6,947 bases of DNA from an uncultured Eubacterium sp. (GTDB taxonomy: Bacteria; Bacillota; Clostridia; Lachnospirales; Lachnospiraceae). Position numbers and translations under genes: made by a program. The stretch is from the NCBI GenBank assembly GCA_947573465.1, contig CANPET010000083.1, forward strand, positions 1 through 6,947, written 5' to 3'. Below the pieces are notes generated by a model. It worked only from the letters and a program-made list of their open reading frames with translations. It was not told where the DNA came from and made no database searches. This document shows positions 1 to 5,617 of the stretch, one piece after another; the stretch's first letter is position 1, and every line of letters begins with the position of its first letter.

Positions 1-451
1 ATTTATCCTCTATCTCAAATCCAACATAATCTACCTGCACATCATCTACTTCTCTTCGTTCCGGTTTATCCAATAACGTTGTTATCTTCAGACTTGCCGG
101 TTTTCTCTCTTTTAACATTGGAATTAATCTGCTTAACGTATTTCCTGAATCTATAATGTCTTCCACGACAATGACATCCCTTCCCTCAATACTCTCATCA
201 AGATCCTTGTTAATCTTAATATTTCCTGAACTCTCTGTTCCTGAGCCATAGCTGGAAACACTCATAAAATCAAGCGTAATCGGAACAGTAATTCTTTTTG
301 CCAGCTCACATGTATAAAATACACTTCCTTTTAAAATGCAGATTAATCTGATTTCTTTCTTCGCATAATCTTTGCTAATCTGAGCTGCCAGTTCACGAAT
401 TCTTTTTTCTAACTGTTCTTCACTGATATATTCCGTAATCTTATGTATCAT
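1..451 (-). CDS. hpt: Hypoxanthine phosphoribosyltransferase, 3' end cut by window edge
   Basis: The first 150 codons are present and the frame is open to the window edge; the family is usually about 175-185 residues, so roughly 25-30 C-terminal residues are missing. The enzyme is a cytoplasmic purine-salvage transferase that joins hypoxanthine (often also guanine) to PRPP to give IMP or GMP. Seen: the PRPP-binding motif VVEDIIDSGNTL at residues 95-106 with the acidic pair E97-D98, the LKGS loop at 40-43, the flexible-loop segment SSYGSGTESSG at 66-76, and LLDKPERR near 126-133 followed by DYVGFEIEDK at the edge, as in bacterial Hpt. The ATG at 451 lies 4 nt after the tilS stop with AAGGAG 7 nt upstream, so it is almost certainly co-transcribed and translationally coupled to tilS. 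The order tilS-hpt(-ftsH) is the conserved Firmicute order; ftsH is expected beyond the left edge but is not seen. Confidence 0.97.
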   Translation of the reverse strand, partial: MIHKITEYISEEQLEKRIRELAAQISKDYAKKEIRLICILKGSVFYTCELAKRITVPITLDFMSVSSYGSGTESSGNIKINKDLDESIEGRDVIVVEDIIDSGNTLSRLIPMLKERKPASLKITTLLDKPERREVDDVQVDYVGFEIEDK

Positions 452-455
452 AACT

Positions 456-1814
456 CTACTCCTTATCATATGCTATCTTTATTATATTTTTTGTTTCATC
501 GGAAACCTTAAAGTATTCACTGATTCTATATCCTACAATCCATACAATATGACTTCCATCAGCCAGTAATAATATCTCATCACGCTTTTCCCTTGGGACT
601 TTCTCATCAATAAAATAGTCTTTTAATTTCTTTTTTCCGCCTTTTTTATCTATGATAATGTAATCGCCCGGCTGACGGCTTCTTAATAGTAACTTATTTA
701 TTTTATCATAATCAAACCATTTCGTATACATTAAATCGGGTACATTCTCTTTGTTGATACTTGATTCCTCAACAGAAACAAAAAAATTCTCTACTTGATT
801 TATTTTATTGTCCTCTAATAAAACCTGACCGATTTTTTTCTTTGGCTCTTCCCCCTCTCCTAATTCTATTCCCTGATATCCCTTTTTAATAATGAATGAA
901 TACGGAATTTCTATTTTTTTTGAGACACTGTTATGCAATAACGAGATAACCATGTCAATATGTGTCGCTGTAATGTCCTTTAAACTACCTGTATTGTTAA
1001 AAATCCACCGCCTGACAACCTCTTTTAATATAACAGATGGTAAGTCCTTCGATTCATTCAAAATAATATTATTTTTTACATAATTCTCATAGGCCTCATC
1101 TGTCTGGCATTCAATATAGTCATATATCTCCCTGAGACTTTGTGCAGTATTTACAATGTGTTCTTCTGCCTTACTGTTAATATTCTCCTTAATATAGGGT
1201 AATATATCCAATCGCAGCTTATTTCTGCTATATTCTGTCTCTTTATTTGTACTGTCTATACAATAATCTAAATGATGTTTTTCTAAATATTCTTCGATTT
1301 CCTTTCTTGTCAGACAGAGTAATGGTCTGATAATTTTCTCCCTTTTCACCGGAATTCCAGTCATTCCTTTTAATTTACTCCCCCGGAACAAATTGAATAA
1401 TACCGTCTCACTATTATCATTAAGATTATGTGCCACTGCAATTTTATTTGCACCGATTTCCTCTGCCACAGACTCAAACACCGCATATCTTTCTATTCTT
1501 CCGGCCTCTTCTTCTGACATCTTCTTTTGTGTGGCAATGGCTGGAATATCAATATGAAATATCTTACATTCTACGCCTAATTCCTCTGAAATATGCTCTA
1601 CAAATTCTGCATCCTGCTCTGCCTCAATCCCTCTTATTCTATGATTGACATGTACTACAGTCAACTCGATTCCCAAATCTTCTTTTAACGAATTCAGCAA
1701 ATGCAGCATGCAGACAGAATCAGCACCTCCTGAGACTCCCAGTATGACGCTGTCACCATGTTCCAATATATTATTTTTATTTACAAAATCTAACACTTTT
1801 TTCATCATATCCAT
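456..1814 (-). CDS. tilS: tRNA(Ile)-lysidine synthetase TilS
   Basis: TilS uses ATP and lysine to convert C34 of the CAU-anticodon isoleucine tRNA to lysidine, changing its codon from AUG to AUA; it is normally essential. Domains seen in 452 residues: an N-type ATP pyrophosphatase domain with the PP-loop SGGADS at 28-33, VNHRIRG at 56-62, AHNLNDNSET at 128-137 followed by LFRGS, and the D-x-TN...Y-x-RN-x-x-R segment at 187-201. A linker domain follows, then the TilS C-terminal domain with RQPGD at 380-384, KKLKDYF at 395-401 and KVPR at 405-408. The length is typical for Firmicutes. The start is uncertain: ATGs occur at codons 1, 3 and 4 and none has a good ribosome site; codon 4 (1805) would give the usual MKKVLDF-type N-terminus. 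The gene follows spoIIE after 42 nt in the same reading frame, separated from it by the spoIIE TGA. The family is certain from the motifs. Confidence 0.97.
   Translation of the reverse strand: MDMMKKVLDFVNKNNILEHGDSVILGVSGGADSVCMLHLLNSLKEDLGIELTVVHVNHRIRGIEAEQDAEFVEHISEELGVECKIFHIDIPAIATQKKMSEEEAGRIERYAVFESVAEEIGANKIAVAHNLNDNSETVLFNLFRGSKLKGMTGIPVKREKIIRPLLCLTRKEIEEYLEKHHLDYCIDSTNKETEYSRNKLRLDILPYIKENINSKAEEHIVNTAQSLREIYDYIECQTDEAYENYVKNNIILNESKDLPSVILKEVVRRWIFNNTGSLKDITATHIDMVISLLHNSVSKKIEIPYSFIIKKGYQGIELGEGEEPKKKIGQVLLEDNKINQVENFFVSVEESSINKENVPDLMYTKWFDYDKINKLLLRSRQPGDYIIIDKKGGKKKLKDYFIDEKVPREKRDEILLLADGSHIVWIVGYRISEYFKVSDETKNIIKIAYDKE
459..464 (-). promoter_or_regulatory. hpt ribosome binding site, adjoining the tilS stop codon
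   Basis: AAGGAG reads 464 to 459 on the minus strand, 7 nt before the hpt ATG (451-449). It lies within the last codons of tilS, directly before its TAG (458-456). Ribosomes finishing tilS therefore cover the hpt initiation site, which supports translational coupling. Confidence 0.85.
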
Positions 1815-1856
1815 ATGATACTTGATGCTGGTTTTTCTGTCAAATTCCCAGGCACA

Positions 1857-3560
1857 TCAAACCTTTTCCCATATTCCTGTACAAATAACAGTCATATCAT
1901 CCTCCGGCACCCCCTTACATTTTGCTAACGCCTGACTCAGCACACTAATTGCCATCTGTTTCGGATTTGCAGTGTGAATATCCATAATAATTCTTCCCAT
2001 CGCCTCCTCTTTATCCGGACAGTCTAACGCATCCACAATTCCATCTGACACCATAATTACAAAGTCTCCATCATAGAGTTTTTTGGTAATGGTCTCCATA
2101 TCCACCTCTTCCAGCACCCCCATAGGAAGTGATGTGGACTTGATACATTCTACCCAGTTTCCTCTCTTTATATAAGTACATGCCGCACCCAATTTTAAAA
2201 ACTGGCAGATTCCTGAATACTGGTCAATCAAAGCCATGTCTACCGTTGCCGGCTCCTGCCATTGATTTCCCGTAAGCATAATTGAATTTGCTAATTTTAA
2301 TATCGTGCTTTCTTCAAACCCGCTGTCAATCATTTTTTCTAACAAGTCAATAACAATCTCACTATATTTTTTTGCCCGCTTTCCGGAACCCATTCCATCA
2401 CAGATGCTCATAAATGTCTGCCCACTGTCTAAACTCATGACAGCAAAATTATCTCCGGAATAATCTTCACTCCCTTTTGTCTGTCTGGCGGTTCCGCTGA
2501 TTGTCATAAAATTCACTTCCTCAAACAAAACATATTCATTATATTCCTCTGTCACATCAAGCAGACTCTCCTCTGATAACCTCAATTTCTTTCCAACAGC
2601 CTCAGATATGACACTTTTCATTACATCTGCAGATATATTGGATTTCTTTCTTTTTTTTGCATAGAGTCTTATTTCTAGCATTCCCTTACTATTTTCATTA
2701 ATAAAAATTTTTCTTGCAGTAATTTTTTGTTCTCTCAACCTGTGCTTTATATAATCATCCATGCCAAATAATGCCTTTTTTTCTTCATATACAGGTTTTG
2801 TATAATTTTCCATTAGTTTTGCCATTTCATTGAACTGAACTGCCATTGCCTCTCTCGTTTCCAGCATTTTGTTGTACCATAAGTAATTTATCTTCGCCCT
2901 TTCCAAATATTGTATCTGTCCATTCTCACATCCCCTGCATGCACTCTGGGCAATTTCCCGGGATACAACTCCCTCCACGGAAACATTATAATCGTAATCA
3001 ATCCCTGACATTTTTTTTATTTCTGCCGCTAGATTTTTAAACGCTCTGGATGTTCTCATAATGCATTCATTTTTCACTAATTGCTGTTTGTCTATCTCCT
3101 CCTGCAGGCTCTTTTTCTTTGGCAGATAATTTAATAACTTATTTACAAAATAAGAAAAAATTACCGACATCGACCATGTCAACATAACAATTGGTACCAA
3201 TCCATACAACTCCACCTTAACCATTCCATTCAGTGACCAGTCCAGTGCTTCCATAAAAACTGTAGTTATTGTAGCAATAAATGCTGTTATGTACGGATTA
3301 TAATTTGTACATAATCTTCTATACTGTGTCGCACAGATTCCTGTAGTTATCATGATTGTTCCATATTTCATTGCTGCCAGCCAACCACCATTTGCAAAAA
3401 TTGTATATATCATTATTGGTAATGCTAAAATAGGAAGTCCCTTTACCTGACATAACGCTGCATACCAGCTTTCTCCCATAGAATAATATCCAAGCATTGG
3501 CAGTGTGCATAACACCATACCTATCATTAAAAGTAGTATTGGTTTCAATATCTTCTGCAT
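1857..3560 (-). CDS. spoIIE: Stage II sporulation protein E, PP2C-type phosphatase with short membrane region
   Basis: SpoIIE is a membrane serine phosphatase that associates with FtsZ at the polar septum and dephosphorylates the anti-anti-sigma factor SpoIIAA, releasing sigma-F in the forespore. Seen: hydrophobic segments in about the first 145 residues (roughly 5-25, 42-56, 64-80, 90-106 and 117-140), then a charged linker with a CxxC at 208-211, and a C-terminal PP2C domain from about 350. The metal-ligand aspartates are D370, D388 (in DGMGSG 388-393), D506 (in SDG 505-507) and D555. Their spacings of 18, 118 and 49 equal those I recall for B. subtilis D610, D628, D746 and D795, so the catalytic core looks intact. 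At 567 residues it is much shorter than the 827-residue B. subtilis protein; about 240 residues are missing at the N-terminal side, where that protein has ten membrane segments. The ATG at 3560 has AAGGGAGG 9 nt upstream. It heads the spoIIE-tilS-hpt unit behind a Spo0A-type promoter. Confidence 0.96.
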   Translation of the reverse strand: MQKILKPILLLMIGMVLCTLPMLGYYSMGESWYAALCQVKGLPILALPIMIYTIFANGGWLAAMKYGTIMITTGICATQYRRLCTNYNPYITAFIATITTVFMEALDWSLNGMVKVELYGLVPIVMLTWSMSVIFSYFVNKLLNYLPKKKSLQEEIDKQQLVKNECIMRTSRAFKNLAAEIKKMSGIDYDYNVSVEGVVSREIAQSACRGCENGQIQYLERAKINYLWYNKMLETREAMAVQFNEMAKLMENYTKPVYEEKKALFGMDDYIKHRLREQKITARKIFINENSKGMLEIRLYAKKRKKSNISADVMKSVISEAVGKKLRLSEESLLDVTEEYNEYVLFEEVNFMTISGTARQTKGSEDYSGDNFAVMSLDSGQTFMSICDGMGSGKRAKKYSEIVIDLLEKMIDSGFEESTILKLANSIMLTGNQWQEPATVDMALIDQYSGICQFLKLGAACTYIKRGNWVECIKSTSLPMGVLEEVDMETITKKLYDGDFVIMVSDGIVDALDCPDKEEAMGRIIMDIHTANPKQMAISVLSQALAKCKGVPEDDMTVICTGIWEKV

Positions 3561-3594
3561 AATTTGTATCCTCCCTTACTGATTTCTGCATGGT

Positions 3595-3627
3595 AGTATA
3601 CAAATTGATTTCTAATTTTTTTGTCAA
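3595..3627 (-). promoter_or_regulatory. spoIIE promoter: consensus-like sigma-A boxes with 21-bp spacer
   Basis: TTGACA reads 3627 to 3622 and TATACT reads 3600 to 3595 on the minus strand, separated by 21 nt, predicting a start near 3588 and a leader of about 28 nt before the spoIIE ATG. A 21-bp gap is too long for unaided sigma-A, which prefers about 17 bp. Known: the B. subtilis spoIIE and spoIIG promoters have the same 21-22 bp layout and need Spo0A~P, which repositions sigma-A on the -35 region. Inferred: the same activation applies here. Confidence 0.75.
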
Positions 3628-3628
3628 A
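3620..3628 (+). promoter_or_regulatory. Possible second Spo0A box overlapping the spoIIE -35
   Basis: TTTGTCAAA on the plus strand fits the degenerate 0A consensus TTTGTCRAA and covers the -35 hexamer of the spoIIE promoter; overlap of an 0A box with the -35 is known for this promoter class. Caution: a TTGACAAA -35 automatically resembles an 0A box on the other strand, and the HU promoter here has the near-match TTTGTCAAG, so this is weaker evidence than the upstream box. Confidence 0.4.
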
Positions 3629-3653
3629 ATAAAGTATAAGAATCGTTAAACAT

Positions 3654-3660
3654 TTCGACA
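3654..3660 (-). promoter_or_regulatory. Spo0A box upstream of spoIIE
   Basis: TGTCGAA, an exact match to the 0A-box core, reads 3660 to 3654 on the minus strand, centred about 70 bp before the predicted spoIIE start site. It lies between the divIC terminator and the spoIIE -35 box, where activating 0A boxes occur at Spo0A-dependent sigma-A promoters. Confidence 0.7.
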
Positions 3661-3670
3661 TGAAGTTAAA

Positions 3671-3723
3671 GAAAAAAATGCATTCAGAATGTTAATTTTC
3701 TTTTTAACATTTGAATGCATTTT
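3671..3723 (-). terminator. Intrinsic terminator after divIC
   Basis: On the minus strand, AAATGCATTCA (3722-3712) pairs with TGAATGCATTT (3686-3676), and inside it ATGTTAA (3710-3704) pairs with TTAACAT (3695-3689), giving an 18-bp stem with a small asymmetric bulge and an 8-nt loop. Seven T residues (3678-3672) end the structure, the first three being shared with the stem. It begins about 10 nt after the divIC stop and closes the rqcP-yabP-yabQ-divIC unit just before the spoIIE control region. The AT-rich stem may terminate partially. Confidence 0.8.
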
Positions 3724-3732
3724 ATAAATTTC

Positions 3733-4065
3733 TTAGTCTTCCGGCTTAAAGATTACTTCATTTGGATATAACAGCCCTAAATTTCTTGCCATCTCCTCAA
3801 CATAATCATCGGTTTTTACATACTCTTCTTTATCCTTTAATTCCTCAGATAATTCAAGTTCTTTTTTATACTGGGTCTGTAATTTTTTTTCCTGTTCCTG
3901 TAACTCTTTTAATGTATTAAATTTTTTTATCATCTGAGCACCCATGACAATGCAGAATGCCATTACTACCGCTGAAATCGTAATAATCATTCGTTTACTT
4001 TGAATTCGCCGTCTCCGTGCGTTGCTTAACCGCCTTGTTGCTCTTTTTTGATTCCTTGATGCCAT
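3733..4065 (-). CDS. divIC: DivIC/FtsB-family cell division protein
   Basis: This 110-residue protein belongs to the septum-formation-initiator family: small bitopic proteins that join FtsL and DivIB/FtsQ in the divisome and help activate septal peptidoglycan synthesis. Seen: a strongly basic cytoplasmic N-terminus (residues 1-25, many R/K), one membrane segment at about 26-43, a heptad-like charged coiled coil at about 49-81, and the family's C-terminal segment with YVEEMARNLGLLYPNEVIF at 88-106. The ATG at 4065 has AGAGGAAG (4078-4071) just upstream. Choosing it makes the gene overlap the yabQ 3' end by 71 nt; the next ATG (codon 26, at 3990) would remove the basic tail and has no ribosome site. 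The position after yabQ and before spoIIE agrees with B. subtilis, although the S1-domain gene yabR found there is absent. Confidence 0.93.
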   Translation of the reverse strand: MASRNQKRATRRLSNARRRRIQSKRMIITISAVVMAFCIVMGAQMIKKFNTLKELQEQEKKLQTQYKKELELSEELKDKEEYVKTDDYVEEMARNLGLLYPNEVIFKPED

Positions 4066-4468
4066 TTTTTCTTCCTCTTTTAATGCTTTTCCTTTTACCT
4101 ATCTTTAGTTTAATCAATTTTACAACCTTTTTCAATGGTTTCACAATTTTTCTTAAAATTTTATTCATTTTGACTGCAACAACATTTATAATCTTCCTTC
4201 CTATAAACCATTCAAAAGCAAACATTGTTCCTACTGTAAGTATTATGGAAAAAAATCTTGGTCGTCCATAATTATATTTTAGATAGATATTAAACATAAA
4301 AATTACAGCCACTGTCCAAAAAATTACATCTTCAATAATAATACGTACAAAACCAACATAAAATATTCTTCTTAAAATCCTGATAGCATCATAACAAAGA
4401 ACCAATACCAGCCCACCATAAATGCTCATGAGAATCAGCATACTCTCTTCGCTGATTTGTAAACTCAT
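3995..4468 (-). CDS. yabQ: Spore cortex biosynthesis protein YabQ
   Basis: YabQ is a sporulation membrane protein; in B. subtilis it is made in the mother cell, localises around the forespore and is needed for cortex formation. Its biochemistry is unknown. Seen in 157 residues: hydrophobic helices at about 10-25, 43-62 and 72-89, with family-type motifs YDAIRILRR (26-34), ED-x-x-FW (46-51) and the NYGRPRFF loop (66-73). The last 60 or so residues are a lysine/arginine-rich tail without recognisable fold. The start codon overlaps the yabP stop by one base (TAATG) with AAGAGGA 10 nt upstream, so translation is probably coupled. The basic tail is encoded partly in the 71 nt shared with divIC. 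Confidence 0.9.
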   Translation of the reverse strand: MSLQISEESMLILMSIYGGLVLVLCYDAIRILRRIFYVGFVRIIIEDVIFWTVAVIFMFNIYLKYNYGRPRFFSIILTVGTMFAFEWFIGRKIINVVAVKMNKILRKIVKPLKKVVKLIKLKIGKRKSIKRGRKNGIKESKKSNKAVKQRTETANSK

Positions 4469-4752
4469 TATCGAAACATCCTCTTAACAAATGATTTTCC
4501 TTTTTCTCCATATGCTTTTACATCAGAATAGACAATACTGTCAATGCTTCCCCCTACATTGACTTCTCCCTTTTCAATACTGAGTTTTGTGACTTTTAAG
4601 TCATTTCCTTTAATATGTATCATTCCAAGAGTAGATTCTAACAGCACCTGATTCAAATCAAATGCCACAACATCTTTGATTCCTGTAAGACTCATTTGTT
4701 TTCTGTTATCTAATGCCAATTTATGTGTTTTTGCAATATTATTCTGCTCCAT
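4468..4752 (-). CDS. yabP: Sporulation protein YabP
   Basis: YabP is a small mother-cell sporulation protein usually encoded with YabQ; its molecular role is not established. It is related to YqfC-type proteins. Seen in 94 residues: H10-K-L-x-L, TGIKDVVAFD at 23-32, ESTLGMIHIKG at 39-49, then L52-K-V with the beta-rich G62-E-V-N-V-G-G region and a family-like Y75. There is no signal peptide or membrane helix. The ATG at 4752 has GAGG 5 nt upstream. The 111-nt gap before it is the largest inside this gene cluster and contains a candidate sigma-E promoter and a 14-bp palindrome, consistent with separate sporulation control. The gene abuts yabQ through a 1-nt overlap. Confidence 0.9.
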   Translation of the reverse strand: MEQNNIAKTHKLALDNRKQMSLTGIKDVVAFDLNQVLLESTLGMIHIKGNDLKVTKLSIEKGEVNVGGSIDSIVYSDVKAYGEKGKSFVKRMFR

Positions 4753-4792
4753 ATGTGCCTCGAAATATTCTTATTATAAAACAATATATTTT

Positions 4793-4806
4793 AATACTAC
4801 AGTATT
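4793..4806. repeat. 14-bp palindrome upstream of yabP
   Basis: AATACT-GT-AGTATT on the minus strand is a perfect inverted repeat with 6-nt arms and a 2-nt centre. It overlaps the candidate sigma-E -10 and predicted start of yabP, the position expected for a dimeric regulator site. In AT-rich DNA it could be chance; the arms are too short and GC-poor for a terminator. Confidence 0.4.
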
Positions 4807-4828
4807 TATTCTCATTTTTGAAATATTT
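4799..4828 (-). promoter_or_regulatory. Candidate sigma-E promoter for yabP-yabQ
   Basis: AAATATT (4828-4822) resembles the sigma-E -35 (kmATATT), and 15 nt downstream AATACTGT (4806-4799) matches the -10 consensus CATACAnT except at two positions. The predicted start near 4791 gives a leader of about 40 nt. B. subtilis yabP and yabQ belong to the sigma-E regulon, which supports the reading; the match is only moderate. Confidence 0.4.
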
Positions 4829-4863
4829 GTCCTCTTATTATATTGAAACACATTCGTAACGTA

Positions 4864-5103
4864 TTATATCTCTTTGTACATTTCTGCTGCCTCTTCTTTT
4901 TTTACAGTTTCCTTTACACTGACAACTTCCACTTTTACTGTTCTCTGCCCAAACTGTATTTCAATCTTATCTCCAACTTTAACATCTTTTGAAGCTTTTG
5001 CAGGCTGCTCATTTACCAAGACTCTTCCTGCATCACAAGCCTCATTAGCAACAGTTCTTCTCTTAATGATTCTTGATACTTTTAAAAATTTATCTAATCT
5101 CAT
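4864..5103 (-). CDS. rqcP: S4-domain RNA-binding protein RqcP (YabO/Hsp15 family)
   Basis: RqcP binds stalled large ribosomal subunits carrying peptidyl-tRNA and works with RqcH to add C-terminal alanine tails during ribosome-associated quality control. Seen: MRLDKFLKVSRIIKRRTVAN, the RNA-binding S4 core with R2 and basic residues at 14-16, then GRVLVNEQPAKASKDVKVGD at about 26-45, and the C-terminal KKEEAAEMY found in the B. subtilis protein. The start is set at ATG 5103 (79 residues) rather than the in-frame ATG at 5115: the extra MEEI is absent from relatives, and GGAGGAG (5113-5107) would be the ribosome site for 5103. The gene follows the HU terminator hairpin by 37 nt and I see no promoter of its own, so expression may rely on readthrough. 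Confidence 0.94.
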   Translation of the reverse strand: MRLDKFLKVSRIIKRRTVANEACDAGRVLVNEQPAKASKDVKVGDKIEIQFGQRTVKVEVVSVKETVKKEEAAEMYKEI

Positions 5104-5106
5104 AAT

Positions 5107-5113
5107 CTCCTCC
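5107..5113 (-). promoter_or_regulatory. rqcP ribosome binding site that decides the start
   Basis: GGAGGAG reads 5113 to 5107 on the minus strand; the GGAGG core ends 5 nt before ATG 5103. The upstream in-frame ATG at 5115 would place this motif inside the coding sequence and has no ribosome site itself, so 5103 is preferred. Confidence 0.8.
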
Positions 5114-5131
5114 ATATTGCATATATTCTCA

Positions 5132-5167
5132 TAAAAGAACAGGACTGTTACGAAAGTAACAGTCCTG
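5132..5167 (-). terminator. Intrinsic terminator after the HU gene
   Basis: A perfect 12-bp stem, CAGGACTGTTAC paired with its exact complement (5140-5151 and 5156-5167), closes a 4-nt loop (TTTC in the minus-strand RNA sense). On the minus strand it is followed by TTCTTTTAT (5139-5131), a short interrupted T tract. It starts 25 nt after the HU stop. The imperfect T tract suggests incomplete termination, which would feed transcription into rqcP-yabP-yabQ-divIC. Confidence 0.85.
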
Positions 5168-5192
5168 ATTATCTCAACTCTAAATATTTAAA

Positions 5193-5465
5193 TTAGTTTA
5201 ATTCTTTCTTTAAAGCTGCACCAGCTTTGAACTTAGGAACAGTAGCTGCTGCGATTGTAATCTTTTCCTTTGTTGCAGGATTGATTCCCTGACGCTCAGG
5301 TCTCTTTGTAGCTTCGAAAGTACCAAATCCTACTAACTGTACTTTATCTCCATCTTTCATTGCTTTTACTACTACATCTGTGAATGCTTTTACAGCCTTT
5401 GCTGCATCTGTCTTTGTTAAACCAGCTTCGTTTGCAATAGCTTCTACGAATTCTGTCTTGTTCAT
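5193..5465 (-). CDS. hup: HU-family DNA-binding protein
   Basis: HU is the abundant nucleoid protein that bends DNA as a dimer, aiding compaction, replication and recombination. The gene encodes 90 residues, the standard HU length. Seen: MNKTEFVEAIANEAGLTK at the N-terminus, the helical dimer body to about 40, the signature GFGTFE at 46-51, the DNA-arm segment ERQGINPATKEKI with P63 at the intercalating tip, and the C-terminal VPKFKAGAALKK. The frame is open upstream to an ATG at 5531, but that lies between the -35 and -10 boxes; the start at 5465, with AAGGAGG 7 nt before it, is the real one. Codons look like those of a highly expressed gene. HU next to rqcP is, from memory, a Clostridia arrangement; B. 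subtilis has a mazG-like gene (yabN) before rqcP instead. Confidence 0.97.
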   Translation of the reverse strand: MNKTEFVEAIANEAGLTKTDAAKAVKAFTDVVVKAMKDGDKVQLVGFGTFEATKRPERQGINPATKEKITIAAATVPKFKAGAALKKELN

Positions 5466-5519
5466 CGTAATTCCTCCTTGATAATTTGTACGATCGCTTT
5501 TCCTCGCGTATCTATAAAA

Positions 5520-5548
5520 TATATACTCCATTTTGTAAACTTTGTCAA
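5520..5548 (-). promoter_or_regulatory. Sigma-A promoter of the HU gene
   Basis: TTGACA reads 5548 to 5543 and TATATA reads 5525 to 5520 on the minus strand with the ideal 17-nt spacer. The predicted start near 5513 leaves a leader of about 48 nt ending in a strong ribosome site. A perfect -35 with correct spacing fits constitutive high expression and rules out a start codon at 5531. Confidence 0.85.
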
Positions 5549-5617
5549 GGCAATTCCACTATTTTATGGGTGTTTTGGGCATTTTTACATATAAATCAAC
5601 TAGTGCTTTATATAATA

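Noticed and set aside
3319..3627. 102-codon minus-strand reading frame overlapping the spoIIE 5' end
   Set aside because: Its start would be the TTG of the spoIIE -35 box, upstream of the predicted transcript, and it lies out of frame over spoIIE with no recognisable domain.
3633..3638. Second TATACT copy upstream of the spoIIE -35
   Set aside because: The hexamer 17 bp upstream (ATGTCG) is a poor -35, so I regard it as a chance repeat of the real -10.
4773..4778. TATAAT upstream of yabP as a sigma-A -10
   Set aside because: Nothing like TTGACA or an extended -10 lies at the right distance, and the start would be only about 14 nt before the ATG. A weak vegetative promoter is not excluded.
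4874..5134. Plus-strand reading frame opposite rqcP
   Set aside because: Antisense shadow of a conserved gene; no ribosome site or recognisable product. The same holds for the plus-strand frames opposite tilS, spoIIE, yabQ, spoVT and sbcC.
5466..5531. 22-codon N-terminal extension of the HU protein
   Set aside because: The ATG at 5531 lies between the -35 and -10 boxes and would not be in the mRNA; the start at 5465 gives the standard 90-residue HU.
5549..5617. Possible spoVT terminator
   Set aside because: Only short fragments such as the ACTAGT palindrome are present; no stable stem with a T tract could be drawn.
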